Shown: one piece after another, positions 1-8,257 of the stretch
How the letters are laid out: each line of letters starts with the position of its first letter
Numbering within the stretch: the first letter of the stretch is position 1
Source of the DNA: Moanibacter sp965226025
GTDB lineage: Bacteria; Verrucomicrobiota; Verrucomicrobiia; Opitutales; UBA2987
Direction: 5' to 3'
Assembly: GCA_965226025.1 (NCBI GenBank)
Contig: CBDDCD010000003.1
Location: 1,302,001-1,366,000, forward strand
DNA length: 64,000 nt
Made by a program: the position numbers and the translations under genes
Notes under the pieces: generated by a model
Databases searched by the model: none
Told to the model about the DNA's origin: nothing
The model's input: the letters and a program-made list of their open reading frames with translations, nothing else

Positions 1-1
1 G

Positions 2-298
2 TTCGATAGCGCGCGCAAGGCCGGCACCATCACGGTCATCGGGATGGCGAAAAGAGACGATCACCTGACGATTCCGGCCAGTGTCTTGGTCCGCGAAGAA
101 AAACGCGTCCTCGGTTGCTTCTATGGATCGACCCGGCAGCGTGTCGACCTGCCTCGCCTCCTGGATCTCTATGAGTCGGGTCAGCTCGACCTCGACGGGC
201 TCATCACGAAGCGGTATCCGATCGATGACGCGCAGGAGGCCTTCGATGATCTGGTCGCGGGTAAGAACGCACGAGGACTAATCGTCTTCGACGATTAG
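2..298 (+). CDS. Zn-dependent alcohol dehydrogenase, C-terminal part (5' end outside window)
   Basis: The reading frame is open from base 2 to the TGA at 296-298, so the start lies before the window. The visible ~98 residues begin FDSARKAGTITVIGMAK and end GKNARGLIVFDD. This matches the C-terminal part of medium-chain, zinc-dependent alcohol dehydrogenases of the class III/AdhC type: the end of the Rossmann domain, then the closing piece of the catalytic domain with a YPIDDAQEAFDDLVAGKNARG stretch typical of the family. No zinc ligands are visible because they lie upstream. The likely role is NAD-dependent oxidation of an alcohol or hydroxymethyl adduct. The substrate cannot be inferred from this fragment. 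Confidence 0.8.
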   Translation, partial: FDSARKAGTITVIGMAKRDDHLTIPASVLVREEKRVLGCFYGSTRQRVDLPRLLDLYESGQLDLDGLITKRYPIDDAQEAFDDLVAGKNARGLIVFDD

Positions 299-353
299 TC
301 TTAGCCGGACTTGCGGGGTACGCTCTCCCAAACGACATAGTGGCTGGAACCCC

Positions 354-382
354 GCTCCCCCCCGGCACGAGACCGGGGGAGC
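354..382. terminator. GC-rich hairpin after the dehydrogenase
   Basis: GCTCCCCC and GGGGGAGC arms face each other across a short spacer about 55 bases after the alcohol dehydrogenase stop. There is no T-run after it, so it is a weak intrinsic-terminator candidate. It could also be a small inverted repeat like the others in this window. Confidence 0.35.
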
Positions 383-447
383 CGACAGCCGAGAATAAGG
401 GACTCCATATCTTTCACCGCTAAGCTCGCCCCGACGAAAGTTCAACG

Positions 448-1412
448 ATGGAGATCGAGCAACTGGAACCGCCCTTACCCGAAGATCGGATCGGCGAGCT
501 ATTCGCCCTCTGGGAAGCCGCGTTCGACACGAGCTACGAGGGCTTCGGTGGAATCATGCGAGGTCAGGAGATAGAGGATAATCGCGATTTCGTGTATCTC
601 GTGCGCCGCGACGGTGAGATAGCCGGCACCTGCCACTTGACCATCTCTCGATCTCAACCCGCGCTCGGCGGTTTCGGAGAAGTGGTCACCGCCCCGTCCT
701 TTCGACGCCAGGGCATCGCCGCCGCGGTCTGCGCTCGGGCCCGGGATTCTTTCCGGCACCTGGGCGGCCAGGCGCTTTTCCTGGGGACCGGCAATCCGGA
801 AGCCCTGCGCGTCTACCACCGTCTGGGTTGGCGCAAACTGGCCGGCGCCAATGTGATGGCTCTGGTGACGGAGGACTCCTCGCCTGAAGATTTCTTGGCC
901 GACCACTTTCGCCAGGGCGGTTCGGTCTCCGTTTCACCGGGGACCCCGGCGGCGCGCGTACCCATGATCCCCCTGATAGTTTCACCCCACGATTGGCGCG
1001 TCCTCGATGCCAATGTCGACCTTTGCTCAACTCGCTACAAAGTGCAGTCATCCTGTATGAGCCTCTATCATCGCTACCAGGCCTTGCTCCAGGAAAACTG
1101 CGGCACTTTCTTCGAGGCCCGAACCGAAAATGGATGCCTGGTCGGCCTTTCCACCGCGAGACTCCTGGAACCGAGTATCTGTCAGGTGGATGGTTTCACC
1201 CACGGTAGCCACACCACGATCTGGAATGATCTGATCGAACCGCCGTGGACTGGGGTAGGGAACAGGGTGCGGATTGCATTCGTGCTTTGGTCGCCGTGGA
1301 AGACGAGGAGAAACGGGCCGGTTTCGAATCGCCGGGCTTTTCTGAAGCCGGCGTCGGCCCGGATTTCTCTCTCGATGAACGGGAGATTTCCTCGGTGAAA
1401 CTTGAAATGTAA
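448..1412 (+). pseudogene. GNAT N-acetyltransferase with a C-terminal frameshift
   Basis: From ATG 448 the protein shows a GNAT fold. The acetyl-CoA P-loop motif RRQGIA is at residues 86-91, followed by NPEALRVYHRLGW, the usual beta5/alpha4 signature. A second, less conserved half follows. The original frame runs to 1398 but turns into non-coding-like sequence after about 1240. The -1 frame then carries a plausible C-terminus, WGREQGADCIRALVAVEDE..., ending in TAA at 1410-1412. A single missing base near 1239-1242 (within GATCGAACCGCCGTGG) reconnects both halves. The product is probably inactive or altered in its C-terminal half. The substrate is unknown. It is immediately followed, without a gap, by a truncated four-helix-bundle gene. 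Confidence 0.7.
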
Positions 1413-1724
1413 GAGGAGGGTTCTCAGATTCGGCGCTCGATAAAATCGGTCAGATCCAACATCGTGGAGGGCAACGGTCGCCGACGCTATAAACAGGAAT
1501 TCATAAAATTTCTAACCTATGCTCACGCGTCCCTTGATGAGACAACCGATCATCTGGAGACTCTCTTTGAAACTGGCTCCTTGGCAGATCCCAACCTCTA
1601 CCAGAAATTGCATGAGGGTCTCGACCTTTTGGGCGGTAAGCTCAATACGTTCATAAAGAGTGTCGAGTCTCAGCACCGTTCGGTCCGCGAAGATCCCGTG
1701 CAATATGAAATTGATCTGAATTGA
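1413..1724 (+). pseudogene. 5'-truncated four-helix-bundle protein (TIGR02436-like)
   Basis: The frame that follows the TAA at 1410-1412 encodes EEGSQIRRSIKSVRSNIVEG and continues to the TGA at 1722-1724. It is nearly identical to residues ~34-136 of the intact gene at 6426-6836 on the other strand. The first ~33 codons, including the start, are missing and replaced by the 3' end of the acetyltransferase gene. A short internal GTG (1464) could initiate an 86-residue fragment. The family is a small helical bundle first known from intervening sequences in 23S rRNA genes. Its function is not established. The similarity continues past the stop for ~70 bases of non-coding sequence, so this is a segmental duplication. 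Confidence 0.75.
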
Positions 1725-1833
1725 CACTTCGTTTTCCGCATCCCGCATCTTCTATCTCCTATCCCGCATCCGGCATCTCTTCTCTTTCATCACGCATCTC
1801 GTCCCTCAGTTTACGGTTCACTATCTTCTCCTC

Positions 1834-2835
1834 ATGAAATCCACACTGATAGATCTCTTCAACAGTGGCCGGGATGGCTACCACACCTACCGCATCCCCA
1901 GTTTGCTGATGTCGCCGGGAGGGGTCCTGCTGGCCTTTTGCGAGGGGCGCAGGAATAGTCCTAGAGACTACGGTGATATCGATCTCGTTCTCAAACGCTC
2001 GGAGGATGTCGGAGAAACCTGGTCGGAACAGCAGTTGATCTACAGAGAGGAGGGCGATATCGCCATCGGCAATTCCTGCCCCGTGGTGGACCGGAACACC
2101 AGTATCATCTGGTTGCCTTTCTGCCGAAACAACCGTGACGTGCTGGTCACACACAGCAAGGACGACGGATTAACCTGGGCGGAGCCACGAGAAATAACGC
2201 CCGACGTTAAAAAGGAGGGATGGATCTGGTACGCCACCGGCCCCGGTATAGGCATACAACTGGAGCGCGGAGCGCACAGAGGACGACTCGTGATTCCCTG
2301 CGACCACCAGATGCCGGACGGTTACGGTTCCGGCTCGCACGCCATCTATAGCGACGACCACGGTCAGACTTGGACGGCTGGAGTCGCGATCCAGCCCGGT
2401 GGAGACGAGTGCCAGGTCGTAGAATTGGAGGACGGCCGGCTCTTGATGAACATGCGAGTGGAAAATCGCAAGGAAGGATATCGGGCTCTGGCCAGGAGCT
2501 CAGATGGAGGAGAGAGTTGGACCAACCCGACATACGACGAGAATCTGCCCTGTCCAGTCTGCCAGGCCAGCTTCGTTCGCGATGGCAACCGCCTTCTCTT
2601 CAGCAACCCGGTGCCGCCGGGACCGGCCACCTACGAACGCGGAGAGCGGGTCAATTTGACGATGCGGGTTAGCGAGGACGAGGGAGGGAGTTGGCCGGTT
2701 GCGAACCTCCTGCACGAGGGCCCGTCGGCCTATTCGTGCCTGTGTCCGCTGCCGGGCGGGGAGATCGGCTGTCTCTATGAGGGCGGCGAGCACACCTGCT
2801 ACGAACGAATCATTTCCGCGCGGTTTTCTCTCTAA
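1834..2835 (+). CDS. Sialidase / BNR-repeat neuraminidase family protein
   Basis: The 333-residue protein has the sialidase FRIP-type motif as YRIPSLL near residue 20. It also has five Asp-box repeats of the S-x-D-x-G-x-T/S-W type: SEDVGETW, SKDDGLTW, SDDHGQTW, SSDGGESW and SEDEGGSW. Together they mark a six-bladed propeller exo-sialidase. The family hydrolyses terminal sialic acids from glycans. No N-terminal signal peptide is evident, so it is either cytoplasmic or exported by an unseen route. ATG 1834 is well placed and has no competing upstream start. It stands alone, flanked by inverted-repeat debris, with no sialic acid catabolic (nan) genes nearby. Other propeller glycosidases of the family cannot be excluded. 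Confidence 0.85.
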   Translation: MKSTLIDLFNSGRDGYHTYRIPSLLMSPGGVLLAFCEGRRNSPRDYGDIDLVLKRSEDVGETWSEQQLIYREEGDIAIGNSCPVVDRNTSIIWLPFCRNNRDVLVTHSKDDGLTWAEPREITPDVKKEGWIWYATGPGIGIQLERGAHRGRLVIPCDHQMPDGYGSGSHAIYSDDHGQTWTAGVAIQPGGDECQVVELEDGRLLMNMRVENRKEGYRALARSSDGGESWTNPTYDENLPCPVCQASFVRDGNRLLFSNPVPPGPATYERGERVNLTMRVSEDEGGSWPVANLLHEGPSAYSCLCPLPGGEIGCLYEGGEHTCYERIISARFSL

Positions 2836-2866
2836 TCCCCCAGGCTTGTCCTGGGGATGGTTAGGC
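2836..2866. repeat. Short inverted repeat, CCCCCAGGCTTG family
   Basis: CCCCCAGGCTTGTCCTGGGG follows the sialidase stop directly. The same element recurs in the opposite orientation at 39890-39926 with CCCCAGGGCAAGCCTGGGGG. It can fold into a hairpin and may terminate transcription. Confidence 0.55.
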
Positions 2867-3002
2867 TTCTCTCTACCGAGAGGATTCGAGAAAGAGGATG
2901 ACGAAGAGGAAGATTAACTCGCATCTCTTGGCAAGCCTCCCCATCAAAGAGAGGCGTTCACGAACCGCCCGAAAACCCGTCGAAGAGCCTGTCTTGTCGA
3001 AG

Positions 3003-3037
3003 GGCATCAGTCCCGTCGAGCGGGATTTTAGTCAGCA
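3003..3037. repeat. Hairpin repeat, CAGTCCCG..CGGGA family
   Basis: CATCAGTCCCGTCGAGCGGG followed by ATTTTAGTCA forms a small hairpin with a T-run. A near copy, CATCAGTCCCGCTCATCGGG followed by ACTTCTAGTCA, lies at 29199-29230 next to the end of the glycosidase-like gene. This suggests a recurring terminator-type element. Confidence 0.45.
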
Positions 3038-3093
3038 AGATCGTCCTAACGTAGATAGAGCCCGTCCCAGTGGTGGAAACAATTGATTTTTAA

Positions 3094-3657
3094 CTTGGTA
3101 ATTCCCCGTAGCTTGCTACGGGGTCGCGCACTTTATAAGCAGGGAGGGTGGAAAAAAGGAAGGACGGAAGCAGTTTAAAGCGAGGATGGCATTGTGTGTG
3201 GCAGATCCATTACCACATGGTGATGCCGGTGAAGTATCGGAAGGCGTTGATAGAGGAAAGAATACGGAGGGTTTTGAAGGAGACGACGGAAGGGATCGAG
3301 GAACGCTATGCGATCGAGATGGAGGGATTGGGATGTGATAAGGATCACGTACATCTGTTGTGCGGAGCACATCCCAAGATGGCGCCCGGGAGGATCGTGC
3401 AGATATATAAGAGTATAACGGCGCGGGAAGTGTTTGGGCGAGAGAGTTGGATAAAAAAGGAGCTATGGGGAGGAGAATTCTGGTCGGACGGCTACTACGT
3501 GGGAACGGTGGGGGAAAGAGGAGACTGGGCAACGGTGGAACAATACGTGCGCGAACAAGGAAAACCGAAAGAGGAACTACGGCAGTTGATGCTATGGTGA
3601 GCATGGGCGTGATCTGCTACGATTCGATACCCCGCAGCTTGCTGCGGGGAGGTTCAT
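3094..3657 (+). mobile_element. IS200/IS605-type element inserted into the left end of the larger IS
   Basis: In copy 2 of the host IS the sequence reads GATTTTTAATGAGTTATGGG without interruption (13563-13582). Here the same sequence is split after TTTTTAA by 564 bp. No target duplication is visible, as expected for single-strand HUH transposition. Both ends carry subterminal hairpins, CCCCGTAGC-TT-GCTACGGGG at 3104-3123 and CCCCGCAGC-TT-GCTGCGGGG at 3630-3649. Only a TnpA gene is present; there is no TnpB. Confidence 0.9.
3148..3600 (+). CDS. tnpA: IS200/IS605-family HUH (Y1) transposase
   Basis: The 150-residue length and the motifs match TnpA of IS200/IS605 elements. HVH at residues 67-69 (in CDKDHVHLL) is the HUH metal-binding motif. 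FWSDGYYVGTVG at ~111-122 holds the candidate nucleophilic tyrosine (Tyr116 or Tyr117). YHMVMPVKYR near the N-terminus is the usual first strand. The start is GTG 3148, just inside the left hairpin. The enzyme cuts and joins single-stranded DNA at the hairpin-marked ends. The gene has no internal stop and both ends of the element are present, so it may still be active. The coding strand is purine-rich, unlike its neighbours. Confidence 0.9.
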   Translation: MEKRKDGSSLKRGWHCVWQIHYHMVMPVKYRKALIEERIRRVLKETTEGIEERYAIEMEGLGCDKDHVHLLCGAHPKMAPGRIVQIYKSITAREVFGRESWIKKELWGGEFWSDGYYVGTVGERGDWATVEQYVREQGKPKEELRQLMLW

Positions 3658-3761
3658 TGAGTTATGGGCAAAAAAAAGGCCGGATAGAGCTGCAAAAAGC
3701 TCGATCCGGCGAAAAAGGGCGCTTATGCTTGCGTTAGTCAAATACAAAGCACGCCCTTCTC

Positions 3762-5240
3762 ATGAAAAATATTGCCGTGCAAAGCTTCCTGCGTCCAGCC
3801 CTAACTCCAGTCATTCGATGCAAAGACTACACCGTGTTTCTGGAAACAATGGAGCGGATTGACCGGGTTTTGATCGACTCCTCGCTGGAAAGGGAGGCGA
3901 TCGTAAAAGCCTTGGAAGGATGGGATGAAGCGGGAGGGAAGGATCGGGAGCGACGCGCTCTAAGAGCGATAAAAGCGCTGCGGGTGGAGGTGGTGCGTCA
4001 TTTACTCGGAGGGATATCCTTTCGTTGTCTGTCGCAGGAGTTGGGACGCAGTGAGCTTCTGGCTAATTTTTGCCGGGTGCGTGAGGTAGACGGGATCCGG
4101 AAAATATCGAAGAGCAGTCTGGAACGGGATTCGAAATTCTTCGACGAAGCGTATCTGAGACAGCTGCATGCAAGGATGACCGAGGTGGTGGGCAATGCTG
4201 AACATTGTGGTGAGGCAGGATTAGAGAAGCCGATCGATACGAGGGAATGCCTGATCGACGCCACTTGCCTGGAAGCGAACATCCACTGGCCCGTGGACTG
4301 GGTCTTGCTCAAGGATGTGGGAGCAACGCTGCTCAAGGCGATCAGTCTGATCCGGCAGGCGGGAATGAAACAGCGCATGCCCCAGGGAGCAAAGGGATTG
4401 GCTCGGGAGATGAACAAACGGTGCCTGGAGATGACGCATGCGCGTCGGCGCCGGGAGGCGGGCAAAGCGCGTAAAGGGATCCTGCGGCGGATGAAGCTAT
4501 TGCTCAAGAAGATTGAGGGCCATGCCCTTCGCCACCGTGACTTATTGGAAGCTATGTGGATGCAAAGCGATTACACCGAGAAGAAGGCGAGCCGAATCAT
4601 CGAGCGAATGGATGGTATGTTAGAGCAGATACCGCAGGTCATGAAACAGGCGCACGAACGGATCATAGGGGGGCGGCAGGTGAAGAATGAGGAGAAGATC
4701 CTGAGCGCCTACGAACCTGAGATTGACGTCATCGTGCGAGGCAAGGCAGATCGGGAGGTGGAGTTTGGCAACACCCTTTATTTATGCGAGAGCGCAGAGG
4801 GATATCTGTTGGACTGGAAACTGTATGGGGGGCAGGCCCCGAGCGAATTGAAGCAGCTTTGGGAAAGTCTGGAGAGGCAAAAGGGCTTCGCTTTAGAGGA
4901 GAAGATCGAAGCGATCAGTGGGGATCGGGGCTATGCCTCGAAGGCGGCCAGCAAGCGGCTCCAGGCAGAGGGGATTTTTGACGCCCTTACGCCCCGCAAT
5001 CCACAAGAGCTCAAGGAGCGGATGGAGGAGCCGCGCTTTGTCCGGTTGCAGCGACGACGAGGGAGCACCGAAGGCCGGATCGGAGTGCTCAAGAACCGAT
5101 GGCACGGGGGCAAGATACGCAGCAAAGGCTTTGACAACCGTAACCTTAGCGTGGCCTGGTCGGTTCTGTCCCACAATCTATGGAAAATCGCGCAGAGACT
5201 TGCGCAAGAACATGAGAAAGAGGCAACGCAGGCGGCATAG
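3762..5240 (+). CDS. DDE transposase of the 1.8-kb IS, copy 1
   Basis: The 492-residue protein has a plausible DDE triad: Asp166 (LIDATCLE), Asp388 (SGDRGYAS) and Glu437 (STEGRIGVLKNRW). A basic linker rich in Arg/Lys lies in the middle. The C-terminal region GFDNRNLSVAWSVLSHNLWK resembles ISNCY- and IS1182/IS5-like transposases; the exact family is uncertain. It differs from the copy at 13677 by one residue, RVEVVRHLL here versus RVEEVRHLL there. The gene is intact, but the left end of this copy is interrupted by the IS200-type element. Mobility therefore depends on whether the outer terminal repeat alone is sufficient. Confidence 0.88.
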   Translation: MKNIAVQSFLRPALTPVIRCKDYTVFLETMERIDRVLIDSSLEREAIVKALEGWDEAGGKDRERRALRAIKALRVEVVRHLLGGISFRCLSQELGRSELLANFCRVREVDGIRKISKSSLERDSKFFDEAYLRQLHARMTEVVGNAEHCGEAGLEKPIDTRECLIDATCLEANIHWPVDWVLLKDVGATLLKAISLIRQAGMKQRMPQGAKGLAREMNKRCLEMTHARRRREAGKARKGILRRMKLLLKKIEGHALRHRDLLEAMWMQSDYTEKKASRIIERMDGMLEQIPQVMKQAHERIIGGRQVKNEEKILSAYEPEIDVIVRGKADREVEFGNTLYLCESAEGYLLDWKLYGGQAPSELKQLWESLERQKGFALEEKIEAISGDRGYASKAASKRLQAEGIFDALTPRNPQELKERMEEPRFVRLQRRRGSTEGRIGVLKNRWHGGKIRSKGFDNRNLSVAWSVLSHNLWKIAQRLAQEHEKEATQAA

Positions 5241-5448
5241 GGATCCAAGAATCGAGTCAGAGGCGCTTCCTTGGGAGAACTATCGACTCAAAGCGAGAGG
5301 AAGGGTGCTGGAAAGGTGCATAACGGATAAAAGGTAAGCTACCGAGGACGGAAGGCATGTCGTGGTCTACATAACGTGACGAAGATTGATATCGGTATCA
5401 GGCTTCCACCCAAATCCTCTCGGATTTGGGACAGCCTCTAGATAAATC

Positions 5449-6367
5449 ATGGAACGTGAAATCATCAATTACCTAGTAGAGAAAATCTCGGCGGACGCGG
5501 AACCCAATGGTGATGAGGACTTGACCTTTCCCGAATTCGATCTCGATCGGGAGACCGGCGATCGGGCCGAGCTCTTTGATAAGGCTTCGCGCAGCATGTA
5601 GAAGAATGGTTGTGTCATTCTCCGGAATTTCCTCGGCACCAATGAAGCGGGAGGCTTACTCGAGTCTCTCCTTAAGCTGCTCTCGCGAGAAGAAATCGCC
5701 ACCCCTATCGAAAAACGTATCGACTATGAAACCGATGACTTTTTGATCAATTGCACCTTTCAGCGATTCCCCCGTGGAGAGAAAGTCACCCCGACGACAC
5801 TTTTCAGGCTTGGGAAATCGGTATTTAATGTCCGAGTGGGGGACATTGGTCCCGCCGGTGATGACGGTCTGATTGATATATTTCGAGTTGATGGGCTCAT
5901 TCCCGAATGCCGCGAGCTATTTCAAAGAGTGGAACGGAATAAATTCCTCATTGGGGTCTTGCGCGAAGCGTCCGGCCTGCCCTACAAATCCCGCCTCTTC
6001 AATCTCTACTGCAATCGAGGAAACACGGGGCTACCACGCGGATGGGTTTGGGCCAAAAGTGAAATCCTTTCTTTACCTCGACGACGTTAGCTCGACCGAT
6101 GATGGACCCTACTGTTTTGGATTAGGAACGAACGAGTACATCGCCCTGCGAGAATGTAACATTGATCTCTACGAGCGCTTCAGCGACGAATTAAAGGGTA
6201 CGACATTCAATTTCTGGGACAGGCGCCGGGAGGTAAAATTCCTCGGCCGGGCAGGCGATTTCGGCATGACCTTCCAGCGCGGCGCTCACCGCGGATGGCC
6301 TCAAAAATCCGGCCATCACCGCTACGCCCTCGTCCAAACCTTCATGCCGGAGGGGATGGAGCCGTGA
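5449..6367 (+). pseudogene. Phytanoyl-CoA dioxygenase-like gene, broken by TAG and frameshift
   Basis: From ATG 5449 a coding-like frame reads MEREIINYLVEKIS and continues to an in-frame TAG at 5599-5601. It resumes with KNGCVILRNFL, a PhyH-type start of the double-stranded beta-helix. It then runs to about 6020, where the frame changes. The next frame continues RGYHADGFGPKVKSFLYLDDV, a PhyH-like strand with candidate metal ligands, to the TGA at 6365-6367. At least two inactivating lesions are therefore present. The gene starts only 5 bases after the direct repeat of the adjacent IS, so the insertion probably removed its promoter. That fits loss of selection on the gene. Confidence 0.7.
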
Positions 6368-6425
6368 AACGAGATGGGAGATGCGGGATGAAAGAGAAGA
6401 GATGCGGGATGCGGAAAACGAAGTG

Positions 6426-6836
6426 TCAATTCAGAGCAATATTATAATCAACCGGATCTTCGCGGACCGAACGATGCTGAGACTCGACACTCTTTATGAA
6501 CGTATTAAGCTTGCCGCCCAAAAGATCAAGTCCCTCATGCAATTGTTCGTAGAGGTCGGGATCTGCCAAGGAGCCAGTTTCAAAGAGAGTCTCAAGATGA
6601 TCGATTGTCTCATCGCAGGACGCGTGAGCATAGGTTAGGAATTTTATGAATTCCTGTTTATAGCGTCGGCGACCGTAGCCTTCCACGATGTTGGATCTGA
6701 CCGATTTTATCGACCGCCGAATCTGAGAGCCCTCCTCGTAGATCTCAAACTTGGGCAACTCATCGAGCGTCATCCGGTGAATCGCAACAGTCGATTCCCT
6801 TGCCAATTGCCAAATCTCCAAGGTTTTGTAGCTCAT
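6426..6836 (-). CDS. Four-helix-bundle protein (TIGR02436-like)
   Basis: The 136-residue protein MSYKTLEIWQLARESTVAIH... is the intact copy of the family seen truncated at 1413-1724. Family landmarks are the KTLEIWQLA start, the RRSIKSVRSNIVEGYGRR segment at ~37-56 and the acidic ETLFETGSLADPDLYEQLHE helix. The protein is small, soluble and all-helical. Members occur inside 23S rRNA genes or free in the genome, and their function is unknown. ATG 6836 is followed by a normal length for the family. Its 3' flank is repeated, inverted, after the truncated copy. Confidence 0.85.
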   Translation of the reverse strand: MSYKTLEIWQLARESTVAIHRMTLDELPKFEIYEEGSQIRRSIKSVRSNIVEGYGRRRYKQEFIKFLTYAHASCDETIDHLETLFETGSLADPDLYEQLHEGLDLLGGKLNTFIKSVESQHRSVREDPVDYNIALN

Positions 6837-6886
6837 CTCAATCCACCCTTTCTCCCTTTTCTTTCACTCGCATCCCGCATCCCGAA

Positions 6887-7792
6887 TCACGCAACCGAAG
6901 CTTCCTTGTGCTTGAGCGTTTTCGCTTCCCATTCCTCCCAGGTCGGCTTCTGTCCCTTGGTCAGCACGATGAGCGGAACCCGGCTGCCCCCTAGGATTTT
7001 GTTTTGCACGAAGTCAGCCGCCTCGCGTTGCTCCGGAGACAGGACGGCCCGATCCGGGGTGGGAAAGTGGCGGAAGTCGATGCTCCAGCGGCAACTTTTA
7101 GTGGTGTTGAGTTTGCTGGTATGAATACAGAGATTGGACATAAAGAGGGCGCCGCCCGGCTTGAGCGGGACCGCCACCGGAGTGCCCCGGGCTTCCACGT
7201 CCTCCTCCATGTGGACGTTCATATCGTCACCCCGGGCTCCGTCCAGGAGGCCCCAGAGGTGGCTGCCCGGAATGACCCAACAACAGCCGTTTTCGACCGT
7301 CGCTTCAACTAGGGGAACCCACACCGTAACCAGATGCAGATGCCCGGTGTGTTTCTCCTTCGTCCCGATTTTCGTCTGGTCGACGTATTGGCTGTCCTGG
7401 TGCCAGGGAAACGAGGTTATGACGCTTCCCGGAAGTTTCGTTCTTAAGGCTGGACCGCCGAGATTCGAGACTTCAGGGCCCAGGATGAGGCTGAGAACGT
7501 CAATGATTCCAGGGATATTGTAGAGATCGTAGAATTCGCGGCCGGAAGAGCCAAAGGACCATCCGCGAGGTGAAATCTCCTGCTCTTCGCAGATGGCGGC
7601 ATAGCGGCGTTCGAAGGACTCGTCCTCGTAAAGCGACGAGAGTTTGCCCTCGGCGTATTGCTCGCGGGCATACTCATCGACCTTTGCTTTAATGAAGCTG
7701 CGAAGGGGTTCCAGGTCGCGGTCATCGATGATGTCCCTGACCACCACAAAACCATCCTGCTCGTAAGAGTCTTGGATCTCTTGATCTGTCAT
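6887..7792 (-). CDS. Phytanoyl-CoA dioxygenase (PhyH) family protein
   Basis: The frame is open back to 8089, but homology begins at MTDQEIQDSYEQDGFVVVRD. ATG 7792 (301 residues) is therefore the likely start; the upstream part reads as low-complexity non-coding sequence. The Fe(II)/2-oxoglutarate site is visible: His131 and Asp133 in PWHQDSQY, distal His224 in NLCIHTS, and a candidate 2-oxoglutarate-binding Arg235. A WVIPGSH strand lies between them. Enzymes of this family hydroxylate small molecules; the substrate here is unknown. It is one of six PhyH genes in the window. The gene ends ~50 bases from the four-helix-bundle gene on the same strand. Confidence 0.88.
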   Translation of the reverse strand: MTDQEIQDSYEQDGFVVVRDIIDDRDLEPLRSFIKAKVDEYAREQYAEGKLSSLYEDESFERRYAAICEEQEISPRGWSFGSSGREFYDLYNIPGIIDVLSLILGPEVSNLGGPALRTKLPGSVITSFPWHQDSQYVDQTKIGTKEKHTGHLHLVTVWVPLVEATVENGCCWVIPGSHLWGLLDGARGDDMNVHMEEDVEARGTPVAVPLKPGGALFMSNLCIHTSKLNTTKSCRWSIDFRHFPTPDRAVLSPEQREAADFVQNKILGGSRVPLIVLTKGQKPTWEEWEAKTLKHKEASVA

Positions 7793-8257
7793 AGATTTGG
7801 ATTTTAGTGCTGGAGAAGAACAGTCTAGCGGTAGAACGATCCGATTCAAGAGAATCTCTTGAGGGGCAGGATGGGGGGCGGGAAAGTTGGAGAGACACGT
7901 AGAAACGGGGACAGGGTAACTGGGAGGAGGAAGCTTGTTCGACCTTATGGCTTTCCAAACTCTTCGTCGAGAGATGACTTTCACCAACTTTGTCGCGAGC
8001 CTTGTCGTGAGCTTTGTCGGCTCCTCTCTCCACAACGTGTTCCTTGTGCCACTGGACAGACCTTCATTTCTGCCAGGGAGATTCGACAAGAGCTCGCGAC
8101 AAAGCTGACGACAGAGATTCCCTCACGGGGAGAATGGACCTTTCCCAACTCTCCTGAAACCAAACAGTTTCAGTTTGTTAAAAGGGACGCTCCGCCCGCT
8201 CCGGACATTGCTTTGTCGTAAACCTCGTCGTCAGCTTCGTCGAGTTGCCCAGCACAC
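7793..8257. other. Non-coding stretch with degenerate CTTTGTCGYGAG repeats
   Basis: No convincing gene is present. Short units such as CTTTGTCGCGAGC, CTTGTCGTGAGC, CTTCGTCGAGAG and CCTCGTCGTCAGC recur at 7970-8025 and 8215-8245. An inverted version, GCTCGCGACAAAGC, lies near 8090. The block ends at the direct repeat of the IS256-type element. Confidence 0.5.

Larger units (their letters stand above)
3058..5438 (+). mobile_element. DDE insertion sequence, copy 1 (carries a nested IS200-type element)
   Basis: Terminal inverted repeats GAGCCCGTCCCAG (left) and GAGGCTGTCCCAA (right end, reversed) bound the element. It is flanked by 6-bp direct repeats TAGATA at 3052-3057 and 5439-5444. Without the nested 564-bp insertion it is 1817 bp, exactly the length of copy 2 at 13537-15353. 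A stem-loop precedes the transposase (GCCGGAT..ATCCGGC, 3680-3711) and another lies near the right end (CCAAATCC..GGATTTGG, 5408-5430). Confidence 0.9.

Noticed and set aside
3116..3604. Antisense ORF of 162 residues over the IS200-type transposase
   Set aside because: It is a mirror of the purine-rich transposase strand, rich in Pro/Ser without family features.
7793..8089. N-terminal extension of the PhyH gene to 8089
   Set aside because: The extra 99 codons have no PhyH similarity and overlap short direct repeats; ATG 7792 starts exactly where the family begins.
7960..8245. CRISPR array
   Set aside because: The CTTTGTCGYGAG units are short, degenerate and irregularly spaced, with no constant repeat length or spacers.
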